A DNA stretch of 26,441 nucleotides from a virus. Of this stretch, positions 15,941 through 22,186 are shown piece by piece. Each line of letters begins with the position of its first letter. Within the stretch, counting starts at the first letter, position 1. Made by a program: the position numbers and the translations under genes. Under the pieces are notes generated by a model. That model did no database searches and was not told where the DNA came from. It saw nothing but the letters and a program-made list of their open reading frames with translations. The DNA lies in the IMG/VR virus record IMGVR_UViG_3300042434_000795, positions 1 through 26,441 of that record; one strand, given 5' to 3'.

Positions 15941-16321
15941 TCACGCCCTCGGATATTTTTCGGTTTCCAACGTGTGAATCCGGCGGACGCCCTGATTGCG
16001 GTCCACCCACTTCCACGCCTGTTGCATCCCCTGCGGGACGATCACCTGATACGTCCGCTCGACGCCGTTCTCCACCACCACGATCCGATCGCCGCGAACC
16101 GGGTCCGCCGCGTAGTCGGCGAAGCCGATGATGAAATCCCGCGTCTCGATCCGCACCACCTGGCCGGTCGCGTCGATGCCCTCCCATCTCCCGATGGTCG
16201 GCGTGGCCCGGCACGTGACCGGATGGCTGGCACCGACCGGGAAGTAGGACACTGCCGCCGAGAGATGCTCACGACGCTGCTGCTCAAACCAGCCGCCAGC
16301 CTTCGCGAGCATGTCCTGCAC
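15941..16321 (-). CDS. head-tail joining protein (gpFII-like, 126 aa)
   Basis: GTG at 16321 is favoured because GGAGGG lies 7 nt upstream, whereas the ATG three codons later has its AGGA too close. The protein has the layout of gpFII-type joiners: N-terminal helix, then VVRIETRDFIIGFADYAADPVRGDRIVVVENGVERTYQVIVP (P-x-R-G-D-x-I ... T-Y-x-V), and a conserved-looking C-terminal GVRRIHTLETEK. It would sit at the neck, between portal ring and tail. Confidence 0.75.
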   Translation of the reverse strand: MQDMLAKAGGWFEQQRREHLSAAVSYFPVGASHPVTCRATPTIGRWEGIDATGQVVRIETRDFIIGFADYAADPVRGDRIVVVENGVERTYQVIVPQGMQQAWKWVDRNQGVRRIHTLETEKYPRA

Positions 16322-16345
16322 TGCACTGCCCTCCGGCCATGGCCG

Positions 16346-16376
16346 GGGGCGGGCTGCGATTCACGCGGCCCGCCCC
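16346..16376. other. strong intergenic hairpin before head-tail joiner
   Basis: Inverted repeat GGGGCGGGC / GCCCGCCCC (9 bp) continued by GCG/CGC after one mismatch, with a 5-nt loop (ATTCA). It lies between the DUF2190 gene and the head-tail joiner. No T-run follows on the minus strand, so it is not a classic intrinsic terminator; it could slow transcription or protect mRNA. Confidence 0.6.
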
Positions 16377-16386
16377 GCGGCCTGGA

Positions 16387-16713
16387 TCATGCCTTCATCA
16401 ACTTGACATCGACCGTCGCATCGCCGGAGGCGACCGCAGCCACCGCGTACCCCGCGAGGGTGTTGCTCGTCGCGGTCGTCGTGAAGACGCTGTTGGTCGC
16501 GTCCCAGTAGACCTTGGCGTAGGCCGTGATGGCCCCGGTCGCCTTGGCGTGCCGCACGACACCGTCGACAAACAGGCTGCCCTTCTCGTTGGCCGCCAGG
16601 GCCACCGGCACCACGCCGACACCCACGCTGCCCATCACGACCACCGCACCGGCGGCCACCGCGGCCGTCGGGGTGTAGTCGATCGCCTCGCCCCTCTGCA
16701 CGAACGTCGCCAT
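16387..16713 (-). CDS. DUF2190 capsid decoration protein (108 aa)
   Basis: MATFVQRGEAIDYTPTAAVAAGAVVVMGSVGVGVVPVALAANEKGSLFVDGVVRHAKATGAITAYAKVYWDATNSVFTTTATSNTLAGYAVAAVASGDATVDVKLMKA is a textbook DUF2190 protein (FVQ.G..IDYT....V..G.VV, L.V.G.....K, G..VYWD, GYA..A..SGD). Family members are found beside major capsid genes and are thought to decorate the capsid surface. Full length for the family. Isolated by GC-rich hairpins on both sides, which may give it its own mRNA dosage. Confidence 0.9.
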   Translation of the reverse strand: MATFVQRGEAIDYTPTAAVAAGAVVVMGSVGVGVVPVALAANEKGSLFVDGVVRHAKATGAITAYAKVYWDATNSVFTTTATSNTLAGYAVAAVASGDATVDVKLMKA

Positions 16714-16759
16714 GTTTGTTTCTCGCTTTCTGGAATCTGGAAAGAACTTGAGTCGTCAC

Positions 16760-16791
16760 CCCGGGGCCGGGCTTGGGCTCCCGGCCCCGGG
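16760..16791. other. perfect 12-bp hairpin after capsid gene
   Basis: CCCGGGGCCGGG (16760-16771) and its exact reverse complement (16780-16791) enclose an 8-nt loop. It lies within the ~98-nt gap between the capsid fusion gene and the DUF2190 gene. No T-tract on the minus-strand side, so Rho-independent termination is doubtful; attenuation or RNA stability is more likely. Confidence 0.7.
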
Positions 16792-16811
16792 CACGATTTG
16801 CACTGTCAGGG

Positions 16812-18674
16812 TCAGGCCGTGGCCATCCGGTAGCAGCTCTTCGGCTCGCCCTTGGCGACACCGAAGTCGAAGTAGCCGCGGACCTGGATGCCGAGCGTGT
16901 CGAAGTCCGCCTCGGCCTGCTCCACGACGGGGTTGCGGTTGCCGTTGAGGAACAGCACCTCCATCGCGTTCAGGTCGCCCGGGTTCGCCACGAGCCACCA
17001 GGTGCTCGCGCTCGACAGGTAGACCGACGACACGACCTGATAACGACCGGCCAGCACGTTCGTACTGGGGGCCGCACCGCTCGTGCCGTGGATCAGGGCC
17101 GAGCCCATGAGCTCGGCACCCGCGATCTCCAGCTCCGGCGGGAGCAGCAGCATCGCAGGGGCCACGCTCAGCGGGTTGCCGTCCGCGTCGGTGACCTTCC
17201 GGTAGGCCGACACGGCCGCCTTCAGGCTGGTCAGGCTGAGGGCGTTGCCAGCCCCGGCCGTGGCCCGCTCGAAGTAGGTGGCGTTGGACGCCTGGAACTC
17301 CGTCCAGAAGTTGGTGTTGAACCTCAGAGCCGCACCACGGCCGAGCCGGGTGGGCACCACGGTCAGAGCACCGAGGTCGTCGTTGATGATGTCCCGACGG
17401 CTGATCGCGGAGATCCGGCCGTAGGACTTCGCACCGAACGAACGGGCCTCGTCGGTCGCTTCGGCCGACTTCAGCTCGCCGGCCGGGCCGACTTCCTCGA
17501 ACGTGAACCCGCCGTTCACCCGCACGCCGGTCACCGCCTTGAAGTCGGAGACGGGGCGGATCATCGAGATCCGGTCCCACACCGACTCCACCGAGGTGTA
17601 GCCGTTGAGGAGGAACTTGCCGTAGGCCGTGCCGACGACGTTGGCGATCGAGTGGGTGCTCGATCCGAACGAGGCCCGCAGCACGTCGCGAAGGTTGCCG
17701 TCGGTGAGCTTGTAGGCATCACCCTGGTAGCCGTTCGCCTTCGCGGCCCGCAGGAGCATCTCCTGGAGGCCCATGTTCCGCCGCTTGTGGGCGGCTTCGA
17801 GCGTCCGCTCGCCGAACTGCTTGTCGACGCCGGGCAGGTTGCCGGCGAGGCAGATCGAGGCGACGAGCAGCTCGTCGGTCTCGGCCGGCTTGGCGACGAC
17901 GTGAACCGCCGGAGCGGACGGGCGATCGGCACGAATGTCCGCGAGGGCTTCGGCCTTGACCTCCTTCCGGATCTGCTCGAGCAGCTCGGCCTTGATCGCA
18001 CCCAGGTCCACGGAGGGAGCGGGCGGCGTCACGGCCTCGGGGGCCTTCGCTTCCACGGCGACCTTCGCCGTGGCTTCCGCCGAGGCCTTGACCTCGTCGG
18101 GCTTCTGGGTGGCGTGATCCGCCATGGGGAAACCTCCATCATTCGCTTCCGCAGCGATCGCGGCAGACGTAGCGGCGTCTGCTCCGAAAAGGACGATCGA
18201 CACCTCGCGGAGCGTGCTGGCACGCACCACGCTGATCGGGCCGGCGAACTGGCGGCCGTTCACCTCGACGCTCTCGCCGGCGGCGATGTTCTCGATCCGG
18301 CCGACGTCGGCCCCGATCGACGCCTGGAACCGCCAGCCCTTGCGGGCCAGCGTCACGGCCTTCGCAACCTCTGGGCTCTCGCCGATGACCTCGGTGGCCA
18401 CGGTCAGGTCCGTGCCGCTGTTCACGACATCCGACGCCTGGCCGACGGCGTGGTCGATGTCGTACTGGTGGCCGAGCATCACCGCGATCGGCTGGCTGGT
18501 CGTGTCCATGCCGGCCAGGTCCACGACGAGCGGCGTGCGGCTCCATGCCTGCCGGATGGCCCGGCCGGTGTAGCCCACGAGCGAGAACTTCGGGTTGCCG
18601 CCGCTCTGGCCGTCCGCGAGGATCGGGGCCTCGATGAGCGTTGCTTCGCCGCCGAACGTGATTTTCTGGCTCAC
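16812..18674 (-). CDS. prohead protease-major capsid protein fusion (620 aa)
   Basis: One uninterrupted frame holds two head functions. Residues about 1-175 are a prohead protease of the HK97/herpes assemblin type: LGHQYDIDHAVGQASDVVN (candidate catalytic His69) and RKGWRFQASIGADVG (candidate Ser119), ending in STLREVSIVLFGADAATSA. Residues about 180-260 are Ala/Lys/Glu-rich and coiled (LGAIKAELLEQIRKEVKAEALADIR), a probable scaffold or delta-domain segment. Residues about 265-620 match Mu gpT-like major capsid proteins, with FGAKSYGRISAISRRDIINDDLGALTVVPTRLGRGAA as the hallmark. The GTG start overlaps the portal stop as GTGA. Cleavage by the protease would release the mature shell protein. 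Confidence 0.9.
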   Translation of the reverse strand: MSQKITFGGEATLIEAPILADGQSGGNPKFSLVGYTGRAIRQAWSRTPLVVDLAGMDTTSQPIAVMLGHQYDIDHAVGQASDVVNSGTDLTVATEVIGESPEVAKAVTLARKGWRFQASIGADVGRIENIAAGESVEVNGRQFAGPISVVRASTLREVSIVLFGADAATSAAIAAEANDGGFPMADHATQKPDEVKASAEATAKVAVEAKAPEAVTPPAPSVDLGAIKAELLEQIRKEVKAEALADIRADRPSAPAVHVVAKPAETDELLVASICLAGNLPGVDKQFGERTLEAAHKRRNMGLQEMLLRAAKANGYQGDAYKLTDGNLRDVLRASFGSSTHSIANVVGTAYGKFLLNGYTSVESVWDRISMIRPVSDFKAVTGVRVNGGFTFEEVGPAGELKSAEATDEARSFGAKSYGRISAISRRDIINDDLGALTVVPTRLGRGAALRFNTNFWTEFQASNATYFERATAGAGNALSLTSLKAAVSAYRKVTDADGNPLSVAPAMLLLPPELEIAGAELMGSALIHGTSGAAPSTNVLAGRYQVVSSVYLSSASTWWLVANPGDLNAMEVLFLNGNRNPVVEQAEADFDTLGIQVRGYFDFGVAKGEPKSCYRMATA

Positions 18675-20131
18675 TGGTTCGCCTCCTGGGGCTGGTCGGC
18701 CGGGGCCGGCTGCTGATCGGGCGTCGTGAGGTCGATGCCCAGTTCAGCCGCATACGCCTCCTCGGCGGCGATCTGGCGGAACACCTGCCGCCAGTCCTTG
18801 CCGCGGCGGGCACAGGCTTCCGACCGGCTCACGGTCTTGTTCTCCAGGCCGACGCTCTCGGCGTTGGCCTCCTTGAGCGGGTCGATGTGCTCGTGGCCGT
18901 CCCAGCGCCACCGCCACGTCCACTGATCGCGGGGCGGGAGGCCGTCGGGGATCATGCCGTCCACCACGGCGGCCTCGCCGATCCACCGCTGGAGCAGCGG
19001 GTCGAGGATCACCCGCTCCACGTCCGCCCGTTCGGCGTTCATGTGCTGGCGATACACGAGGTAGTCGCCACGCATCGTGGAGTAGTTCGCCCCGGTCGCG
19101 TCCATCACCGCGACGATGTACGGCATCGACAGGGCGCGGCTGATCTGCATCAGAATCCGCCGCTCAAAGGCGTCGAACGTGCTGGTCGGGTGCTCGGCCC
19201 GCATCTGGGCAACGTCCCACCCCTCGGGAGCCGCCATTGCCATGCCACGCATGATCGGCAGCGTCTCGGCCAGCGGCAGGGCGGCAGCGGTGCCGCTCGC
19301 CGGCATCGTGGTCTTGAAGATCGCGGCGAAGTCGGCGGCCGTCTCCGCAGCGGTCACGACCGCGTACTGGTAGCGGCGGAGCATCGCGAACAGCTCGAGG
19401 GCCGGCACGACCTCGCCGACGCCGCGGTGCTGCCCGGGGCGGGTTGCGTGAAAGTAGTGGTGGACGTAGCGAGCATCGACCCACTTGCCGCCCAGCGTCA
19501 CGCCGAAGTGCAGCGAGCCCGGGTGGTGGTCGAGGAGGAAGTATTCGGACGGGTTGCCGTCGGCATCGAACCGCACGCCGTCGACGGCACCGCCGAACTC
19601 AAACCGGCTTGCCGGGTCGGCGATCATGTCGGCCTCGACCAGCCGGAGATCGAGTTGCACGTTCCGCAGCCGGCGGTTGGTGGTCTGGATGCCGAAGCCG
19701 TCGCCGTCGATCGCCTTCACGCTGCGGAGCGTCCGGAGCTTCTTCGCCAGGTCGATCTCCTGGTGCCACTCGAAGACGTTCTCCTCCACGCGGGCGACGG
19801 CCGACTGATCGGCGTCCGGCCCGCAGTCGAGGAGCAGCGTCGGCCCCTTGCCGACCAGGTCGGTGGCCAGGGTCGCCACCATGCCAGCGAGGTAGCCGTT
19901 GTTCGCGGCCTCGTAGCGGGCACGGGAGCGGAGCGTCCGTCGCACCCACGGCGACAGGGCGGCGTCGGCCGCCATGTGGTCGGCCTGCGACCAGTGGTTC
20001 TTGTTGCCGGGCGTGGTCTGGGCGGCGTCGTACCGTGCCCGGATGAGGTTGGTGACGGCGTGCCGCTGCTTGGCGATTGTCGCCTCCAGCGACCGCCGGG
20101 ACTGCCCGAGGAGGTTGCCGAACAGGCCCAT
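18671..20131 (-). CDS. portal protein, lambda gpB-like (486 aa)
   Basis: Start taken as ATG 20131, which shares one base with the TGA of the gpW-like gene (TGATG); 15 upstream residues in the frame are excluded. Family features: R-x-R-x-R-Y-E-A-A-N-N-G-Y-L-A-G (68-83), then LATDLVGKGPTLL (88-100); CRs around IDGDGFGIQ (141-149); YFHATRPGQHRGVGEV (226-241); TSTFDAFERRILMQISRALSMPY (316-338); and the diagnostic ANYSTMRGDY (348-357). It forms the dodecameric ring for DNA packaging and tail joining. Typical length for this family is about 490-530. Confidence 0.95.
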   Translation of the reverse strand: MGLFGNLLGQSRRSLEATIAKQRHAVTNLIRARYDAAQTTPGNKNHWSQADHMAADAALSPWVRRTLRSRARYEAANNGYLAGMVATLATDLVGKGPTLLLDCGPDADQSAVARVEENVFEWHQEIDLAKKLRTLRSVKAIDGDGFGIQTTNRRLRNVQLDLRLVEADMIADPASRFEFGGAVDGVRFDADGNPSEYFLLDHHPGSLHFGVTLGGKWVDARYVHHYFHATRPGQHRGVGEVVPALELFAMLRRYQYAVVTAAETAADFAAIFKTTMPASGTAAALPLAETLPIMRGMAMAAPEGWDVAQMRAEHPTSTFDAFERRILMQISRALSMPYIVAVMDATGANYSTMRGDYLVYRQHMNAERADVERVILDPLLQRWIGEAAVVDGMIPDGLPPRDQWTWRWRWDGHEHIDPLKEANAESVGLENKTVSRSEACARRGKDWRQVFRQIAAEEAYAAELGIDLTTPDQQPAPADQPQEANQ

Positions 20132-20337
20132 CAGCCGGTCGCCCCTGGGGATTCGATGCGGGCCATCCGCAGACACGCGAACGGCGAGCCGGCGGCGGCG
20201 CGCGAGCGGATCACGAAGTCGGCGGCGGCCACCTGGCGATCGAGTTCATGCTGCTCGACCTCGCCGGCGTCGGTACGTGCCCGGCGCGGCTGCGCAAGAT
20301 TCGCCGCGATCGCGTCGAGGATGTCTTCGTTGGCCAC
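20131..20337 (-). CDS. gpW-like head-tail joining protein (68 aa)
   Basis: GTG start at 20337 with GGAG 7 nt upstream. MANEDILDAIAANLAQPRRARTDAGEVEQHELDRQVAAADFVIRSRAAAGSPFACLRMARIESPGATG matches the size and layout of gpW-type proteins: an N-terminal helix, a short turn (TDAGEVEQH), a second helix and a C-terminal 'LRMARIESPG' strand. Position between terminase and portal, overlapping the portal start, is the usual place for gpW. It plugs the packaged head for tail attachment. Confidence 0.75.
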   Translation of the reverse strand: MANEDILDAIAANLAQPRRARTDAGEVEQHELDRQVAAADFVIRSRAAAGSPFACLRMARIESPGATG

Positions 20338-20348
20338 GGGCCGGCTCC

Positions 20349-20378
20349 GATGGTCGGGCGAGGGCTCGCCCTACCATC
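20349..20378. other. long hairpin upstream of the gpW-like gene
   Basis: GATGGT and ACCATC (outer 6 bp), one mismatch, then GGGCGAG/CTCGCCC (7 bp) around a two-base turn. It sits in the 5' leader of the gpW-portal-capsid operon. It has no T-tract and is probably an mRNA stem or a REP-like element. Confidence 0.6.
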
Positions 20379-20414
20379 ACTGTACCGGCGTTCACAGGTG
20401 TTCCCGGCCGTGGC

Positions 20415-20498
20415 TCACAGGAACTCGATGCCGGACAACTCGTCCGAGAGCGAGTCCAGTTCCGCGTAGAAGTCTTCCCACACTTGATCGACGTGCAT
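20415..20498 (-). CDS. possible 27-residue small ORF
   Basis: ATG 20498 opens MHVDQVWEDFYAELDSLSD and continues ELSGIEFL to a stop at 20415, an acidic helical peptide with normal-looking composition. A weak GGAG lies about 11 nt upstream. It fills the only sizeable gap between the small membrane protein and the gpW-like gene. There is no homology I can name, so it may be non-coding. Confidence 0.3.
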   Translation of the reverse strand: MHVDQVWEDFYAELDSLSDELSGIEFL

Positions 20499-20545
20499 GG
20501 TGGCGGTCTCCGGCGGGTGCGGACGCCACCATTTTCCGACCGCGG

Positions 20546-20806
20546 CTACGTGTTCGTTTGCCGGTGGAAACGCACCGTCAGGTAGGTGCCGAGCCACGCC
20601 CCGGAGGCGAGCGGGATGAGGTAGATCGGGTTCTTCGAGTAGGTGATGACGCCGAAGGCCAGGAGCGAGTACAGCACCGATGAGATCGAGGCCGCCGTGA
20701 GCGGCCGCCGCTTCTCGACGGCGATGATGTACGCGGCGTAGAGGATGTCCACCGCGACGTAGGTGGCGAAGATGACGACGGCGGTGAAGGGGGAGAAGTC
20801 GGTCAT
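20546..20806 (-). CDS. small membrane protein (86 aa)
   Basis: ATG 20806 is chosen; the longer frame would begin with TTG in the leader and adds 18 unlikely residues. Three hydrophobic segments are visible: TAVVIFATYVAVDILYAAYIIAV (about 6-28), SISSVLYSLLAFGVITYS (about 40-57) and IYLIPLASGAWLGTYLTVRF (about 61-80), with VEKRRPL between the first two. Similar three-helix proteins with a late 'G-x-x-L-G-T-Y' are common in phage genomes and unassigned. A holin-like role is possible but not supported by a nearby lysis enzyme. Confidence 0.7.
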   Translation of the reverse strand: MTDFSPFTAVVIFATYVAVDILYAAYIIAVEKRRPLTAASISSVLYSLLAFGVITYSKNPIYLIPLASGAWLGTYLTVRFHRQTNT

Positions 20807-20867
20807 GGCGTTGGAACAATCAGGCGGATAATGGATTATCCACGGGTGACTGGGGGTCAATTACATG

Positions 20868-20876
20868 GTTCTGTGG
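20868..20876 (+). repeat. single R'-type core site: left boundary of cassette array
   Basis: GTTCTGTGG occurs here without the rest of a hairpin site, immediately before CTA (the stop of the reversed first gene). It matches the R' core of the other sites, and the sequence to its left (phage leader of the membrane protein gene) shows no L or R'' box. This is what an attI or a secondary integration target looks like after cassettes enter at G/TT. Confidence 0.6.
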
Positions 20877-21152
20877 CTATCCGACGAGTCTTCTCCAAAA
20901 CCGACAAATCCACGGGCCGTTTACCTCAACGCTCATCTTTGGCGACGCAAGCAACTCGTAGACCCTCACGTTGGCGAGCGTGGCGAAACCGTCGGGCGAC
21001 ACGAGAACCCACTTTCGCGGGTCGCCCTCGGCGTACTCAACCTCAGCCTCAAACGAGCAATCTCCTCGTTGCGTGAGCGTCTTCTTTGTCCAGCCCTGCG
21101 GATCGACCACGCTGTCAAAGTGCTGGCAGATTTCGTGAACCGTGGTGCTCAT
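20877..21152 (-). CDS. cassette 1 protein, unknown (91 aa)
   Basis: MSTTVHEICQHFDSVVDPQGWTKKTLTQRGDCSFEAEVEYAEGDPRKWVLVSPDGFATLANVRVYELLASPKMSVEVNGPWICRFWRRLVG. ATG 21152 has AAAGGG upstream, and the TAG stop is followed directly by CCACAGAAC of the cassette boundary. A mixed alpha/beta small protein with no recognised family; the strand pair CSFEAEVEYAE...KWVLVSPDG suggests a compact fold. The start codon lies about 18 nt beyond the attC-like site 21170-21230. Confidence 0.65.
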   Translation of the reverse strand: MSTTVHEICQHFDSVVDPQGWTKKTLTQRGDCSFEAEVEYAEGDPRKWVLVSPDGFATLANVRVYELLASPKMSVEVNGPWICRFWRRLVG

Positions 21153-21169
21153 GTATCCCTTTCTACGCT

Positions 21170-21230
21170 CACAGAACCAGGCGCTGGAGCGGACGGCCAG
21201 GAGCCGCCGCTCAGCTTCAGCGTTCTGTGG
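21170..21230 (+). repeat. attC-like site 1
   Basis: Layout on the plus strand: R'' CACAGAAC; 5-nt spacer CAGGC; arm GCTG(G)AGCGG(A)CGGC with bulged G and A; short loop; return arm GCCGCCGCTCAGC; 6-nt spacer TTCAGC; R' GTTCTGTGG. The two arms pair fully except for the two extra bases, as in integron attC sites. Total about 61 bp. R' departs from the proteobacterial consensus GTTRRRY. Confidence 0.75.
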
Positions 21231-21515
21231 CTACTTGCCGTCCGCTGGATGGGCCGGAAGCGGCATCCAATGGGTGACGTCTGCGATTTGTCGGACAACG
21301 AGTCCCGGTAGCGTGTGATACCAGCAGCCGTGATACAGTTCCCCAGCGGCCACTACTCCGCGATTGTCTGGCGTTCGCCCTCTATCGGCAACGATTGCGA
21401 CAGGGACGCCGTCTTCCGGCAGCCTCTCCGCCACCGGAATCCAACTATTCAGGCAAGCCGCATGGTTCGCCACAGAACCACGCATTGGAGCAGACCCGGC
21501 ATCTTCCTGTGTCAT
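21231..21515 (-). CDS. cassette 2 protein: DUF551 (94 aa)
   Basis: The ATG at 21515 has AAAGGA 8 nt upstream; the TTG two codons earlier is rejected because the ribosome site would be too close. Domain: SWIPVAERLPEDGVPVAIVAD (about 24-44) and a closing THWMPLPAHP, which is the DUF551 signature (W-I-P-V-x-E-R-L-P ... H-W-M-P-L-P). DUF551 proteins are small, mostly phage-encoded, and of unknown function. The first 16 codons overlap the arm of the attC-like site 21470-21558, so the N-terminus (EDAGSAPMRGS) is partly site-derived. The stop TAG abuts the next boundary. Confidence 0.8.
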   Translation of the reverse strand: MTQEDAGSAPMRGSVANHAACLNSWIPVAERLPEDGVPVAIVADRGRTPDNRGVVAAGELYHGCWYHTLPGLVVRQIADVTHWMPLPAHPADGK

Positions 21516-21558
21516 AGTCAACTTCCTTTCTCGGGCTGCTCAATGCAGCCGTTCTCCG
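21470..21558 (+). repeat. attC-like site 2
   Basis: R'' CCACAGAAC; spacer CACGC (5 nt); arm ATTG(G)AGCAG(A)CCCG; 33-nt loop containing a ribosome site and the ATG of the DUF551 gene; return arm CGGGCTGCTCAAT; spacer GCAGCC (6 nt); R' GTTCTCCG. The stem differs from sites 1 and 4 at many positions, yet pairs perfectly and keeps the bulged G and A at the same places. Its R' belongs to the next cassette and differs from its R'' complement, as expected in an array. Confidence 0.75.
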
Positions 21559-21560
21559 AA

Positions 21561-21791
21561 TCAAACGGCCCCCACGGCCATGACGAACACCCGCCGCTCT
21601 TCAACGGCAGACCAGGCCTCACGGTATTGCCGGAGTGTGTCCTTGTGAACTGCGTCAACGTCGATCATGCAGCAGCCGGCCGCTAGTTGAGCGTTGACGT
21701 GCTGCATGGTGATTTTGACAAGCTCCATCGCGACCACTGCTGGCACGTCCATCGGAGAACCAGCGGACCCGCGATCTTCGCCGTTCGCCAT
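21561..21791 (-). CDS. cassette 3 protein, unknown (76 aa)
   Basis: ATG 21791 has AAGGAGG about 10 nt upstream. MANGEDRGSAGSPMDVPAVVAMELVKITMQHVNAQLAAGCCMIDVDAVHKDTLRQYREAWSAVEERRVFVMAVGAV, a helical protein (LVKITMQHVNAQLAAG; KDTLRQYREAWSAVEE). The N-terminal EDRGSAGSPMD matches EDAGSAPMRGS of cassette 2 with a 9-nt gap, because both are encoded by the R''/L'' arm of an attC-like site. No function known; the longer upstream frame is an unsupported extension into the neighbouring gene. Confidence 0.65.
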   Translation of the reverse strand: MANGEDRGSAGSPMDVPAVVAMELVKITMQHVNAQLAAGCCMIDVDAVHKDTLRQYREAWSAVEERRVFVMAVGAV

Positions 21792-21837
21792 AGCATGGCC
21801 CCTCCTTCGCGGGCCGATCATCTTCCGTGTTCTGTGG
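21752..21837 (+). repeat. attC-like site 3, degenerate (9-nt deletion)
   Basis: Left end CGGAGAACCAGCGGACCCGC lines up with site 2 (CAGAACC then AGCAGACCCGG) after loss of 9 nt from spacer and first stem. The return arm GCGGGCCGATCATC and R' GTTCTGTGG remain. Pairing is kept only for AxCGG(A)CCCGC, including the bulged A. The deletion is a multiple of three and lies inside the cassette 3 ORF. Confidence 0.55.
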
Positions 21838-22170
21838 CTACTTGCGAGCCGTTGGCGGTGCCGGGAGCGGCACCCAGTGAGAACACGGCCCCCAGTCGTC
21901 TTCGTCGCCCCACACCGGACGCATCGCTGGCAGCCCCATGTCATTTCTCGCGCCTTCCCACCGCCCAGACTCAACATCCGTAAAGCCCTCGTTCGGCCCC
22001 AGATCGCAGGTAAACAATACCGTCTCGTCATGTGGCGGCAGCCGCTCCGTCACCGGAATCCAGCGATGCCGTAGTCGCTGAATCTCATTCGCCGCCTCGT
22101 ACATCAAGGCGTGCTGTTCAGCCACCACGGGCAGCGGGCGAGATCGAAGTCGCCGCAAAATGTCATCCAT
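21838..22170 (-). CDS. cassette 4 protein: DUF551 with N-terminal coil (110 aa)
   Basis: ATG 22170 is preceded by AAAGGAG, 7 nt away; the 65 residues upstream in the same frame translate the attC-like site and the neighbouring gene and are rejected. N-terminal helix MDDILRRLRSRPLPVVAEQHALMYEAANEIQRLRHR, then DUF551: RWIPVTERLPPHDETVLFTCDLGP ... SHWVPLPAPP. The 'E-A-A-N-E-I-Q-R-L-R' helix recalls EAADEIERLR in gene 22512-22853 outside the array. It is a diverged paralogue of the cassette 2 protein. TAG directly precedes CCACAGAAC. Confidence 0.8.
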   Translation of the reverse strand: MDDILRRLRSRPLPVVAEQHALMYEAANEIQRLRHRWIPVTERLPPHDETVLFTCDLGPNEGFTDVESGRWEGARNDMGLPAMRPVWGDEDDWGPCSHWVPLPAPPTARK

Positions 22171-22186
22171 CGAAGTCTCCTTTGCG

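Noticed and set aside
111-20683. Long plus-strand open frames (for example 111-1196, 9005-10276, 16773-18716, 18887-20683)
   Set aside because: They lie antisense to well-supported minus-strand genes; in GC-rich DNA the opposite frame often stays open. Their translations are Arg/His/Val-rich with no domain.
20546-20806. Calling the small membrane protein a holin
   Set aside because: Three helices fit, but no endolysin or spanin gene is nearby and similar proteins occur in phages outside lysis clusters.
20807-20860. TTG start giving the membrane protein 18 more residues
   Set aside because: No ribosome site, and the added residues are unlike the rest; ATG 20806 directly precedes the first membrane helix.
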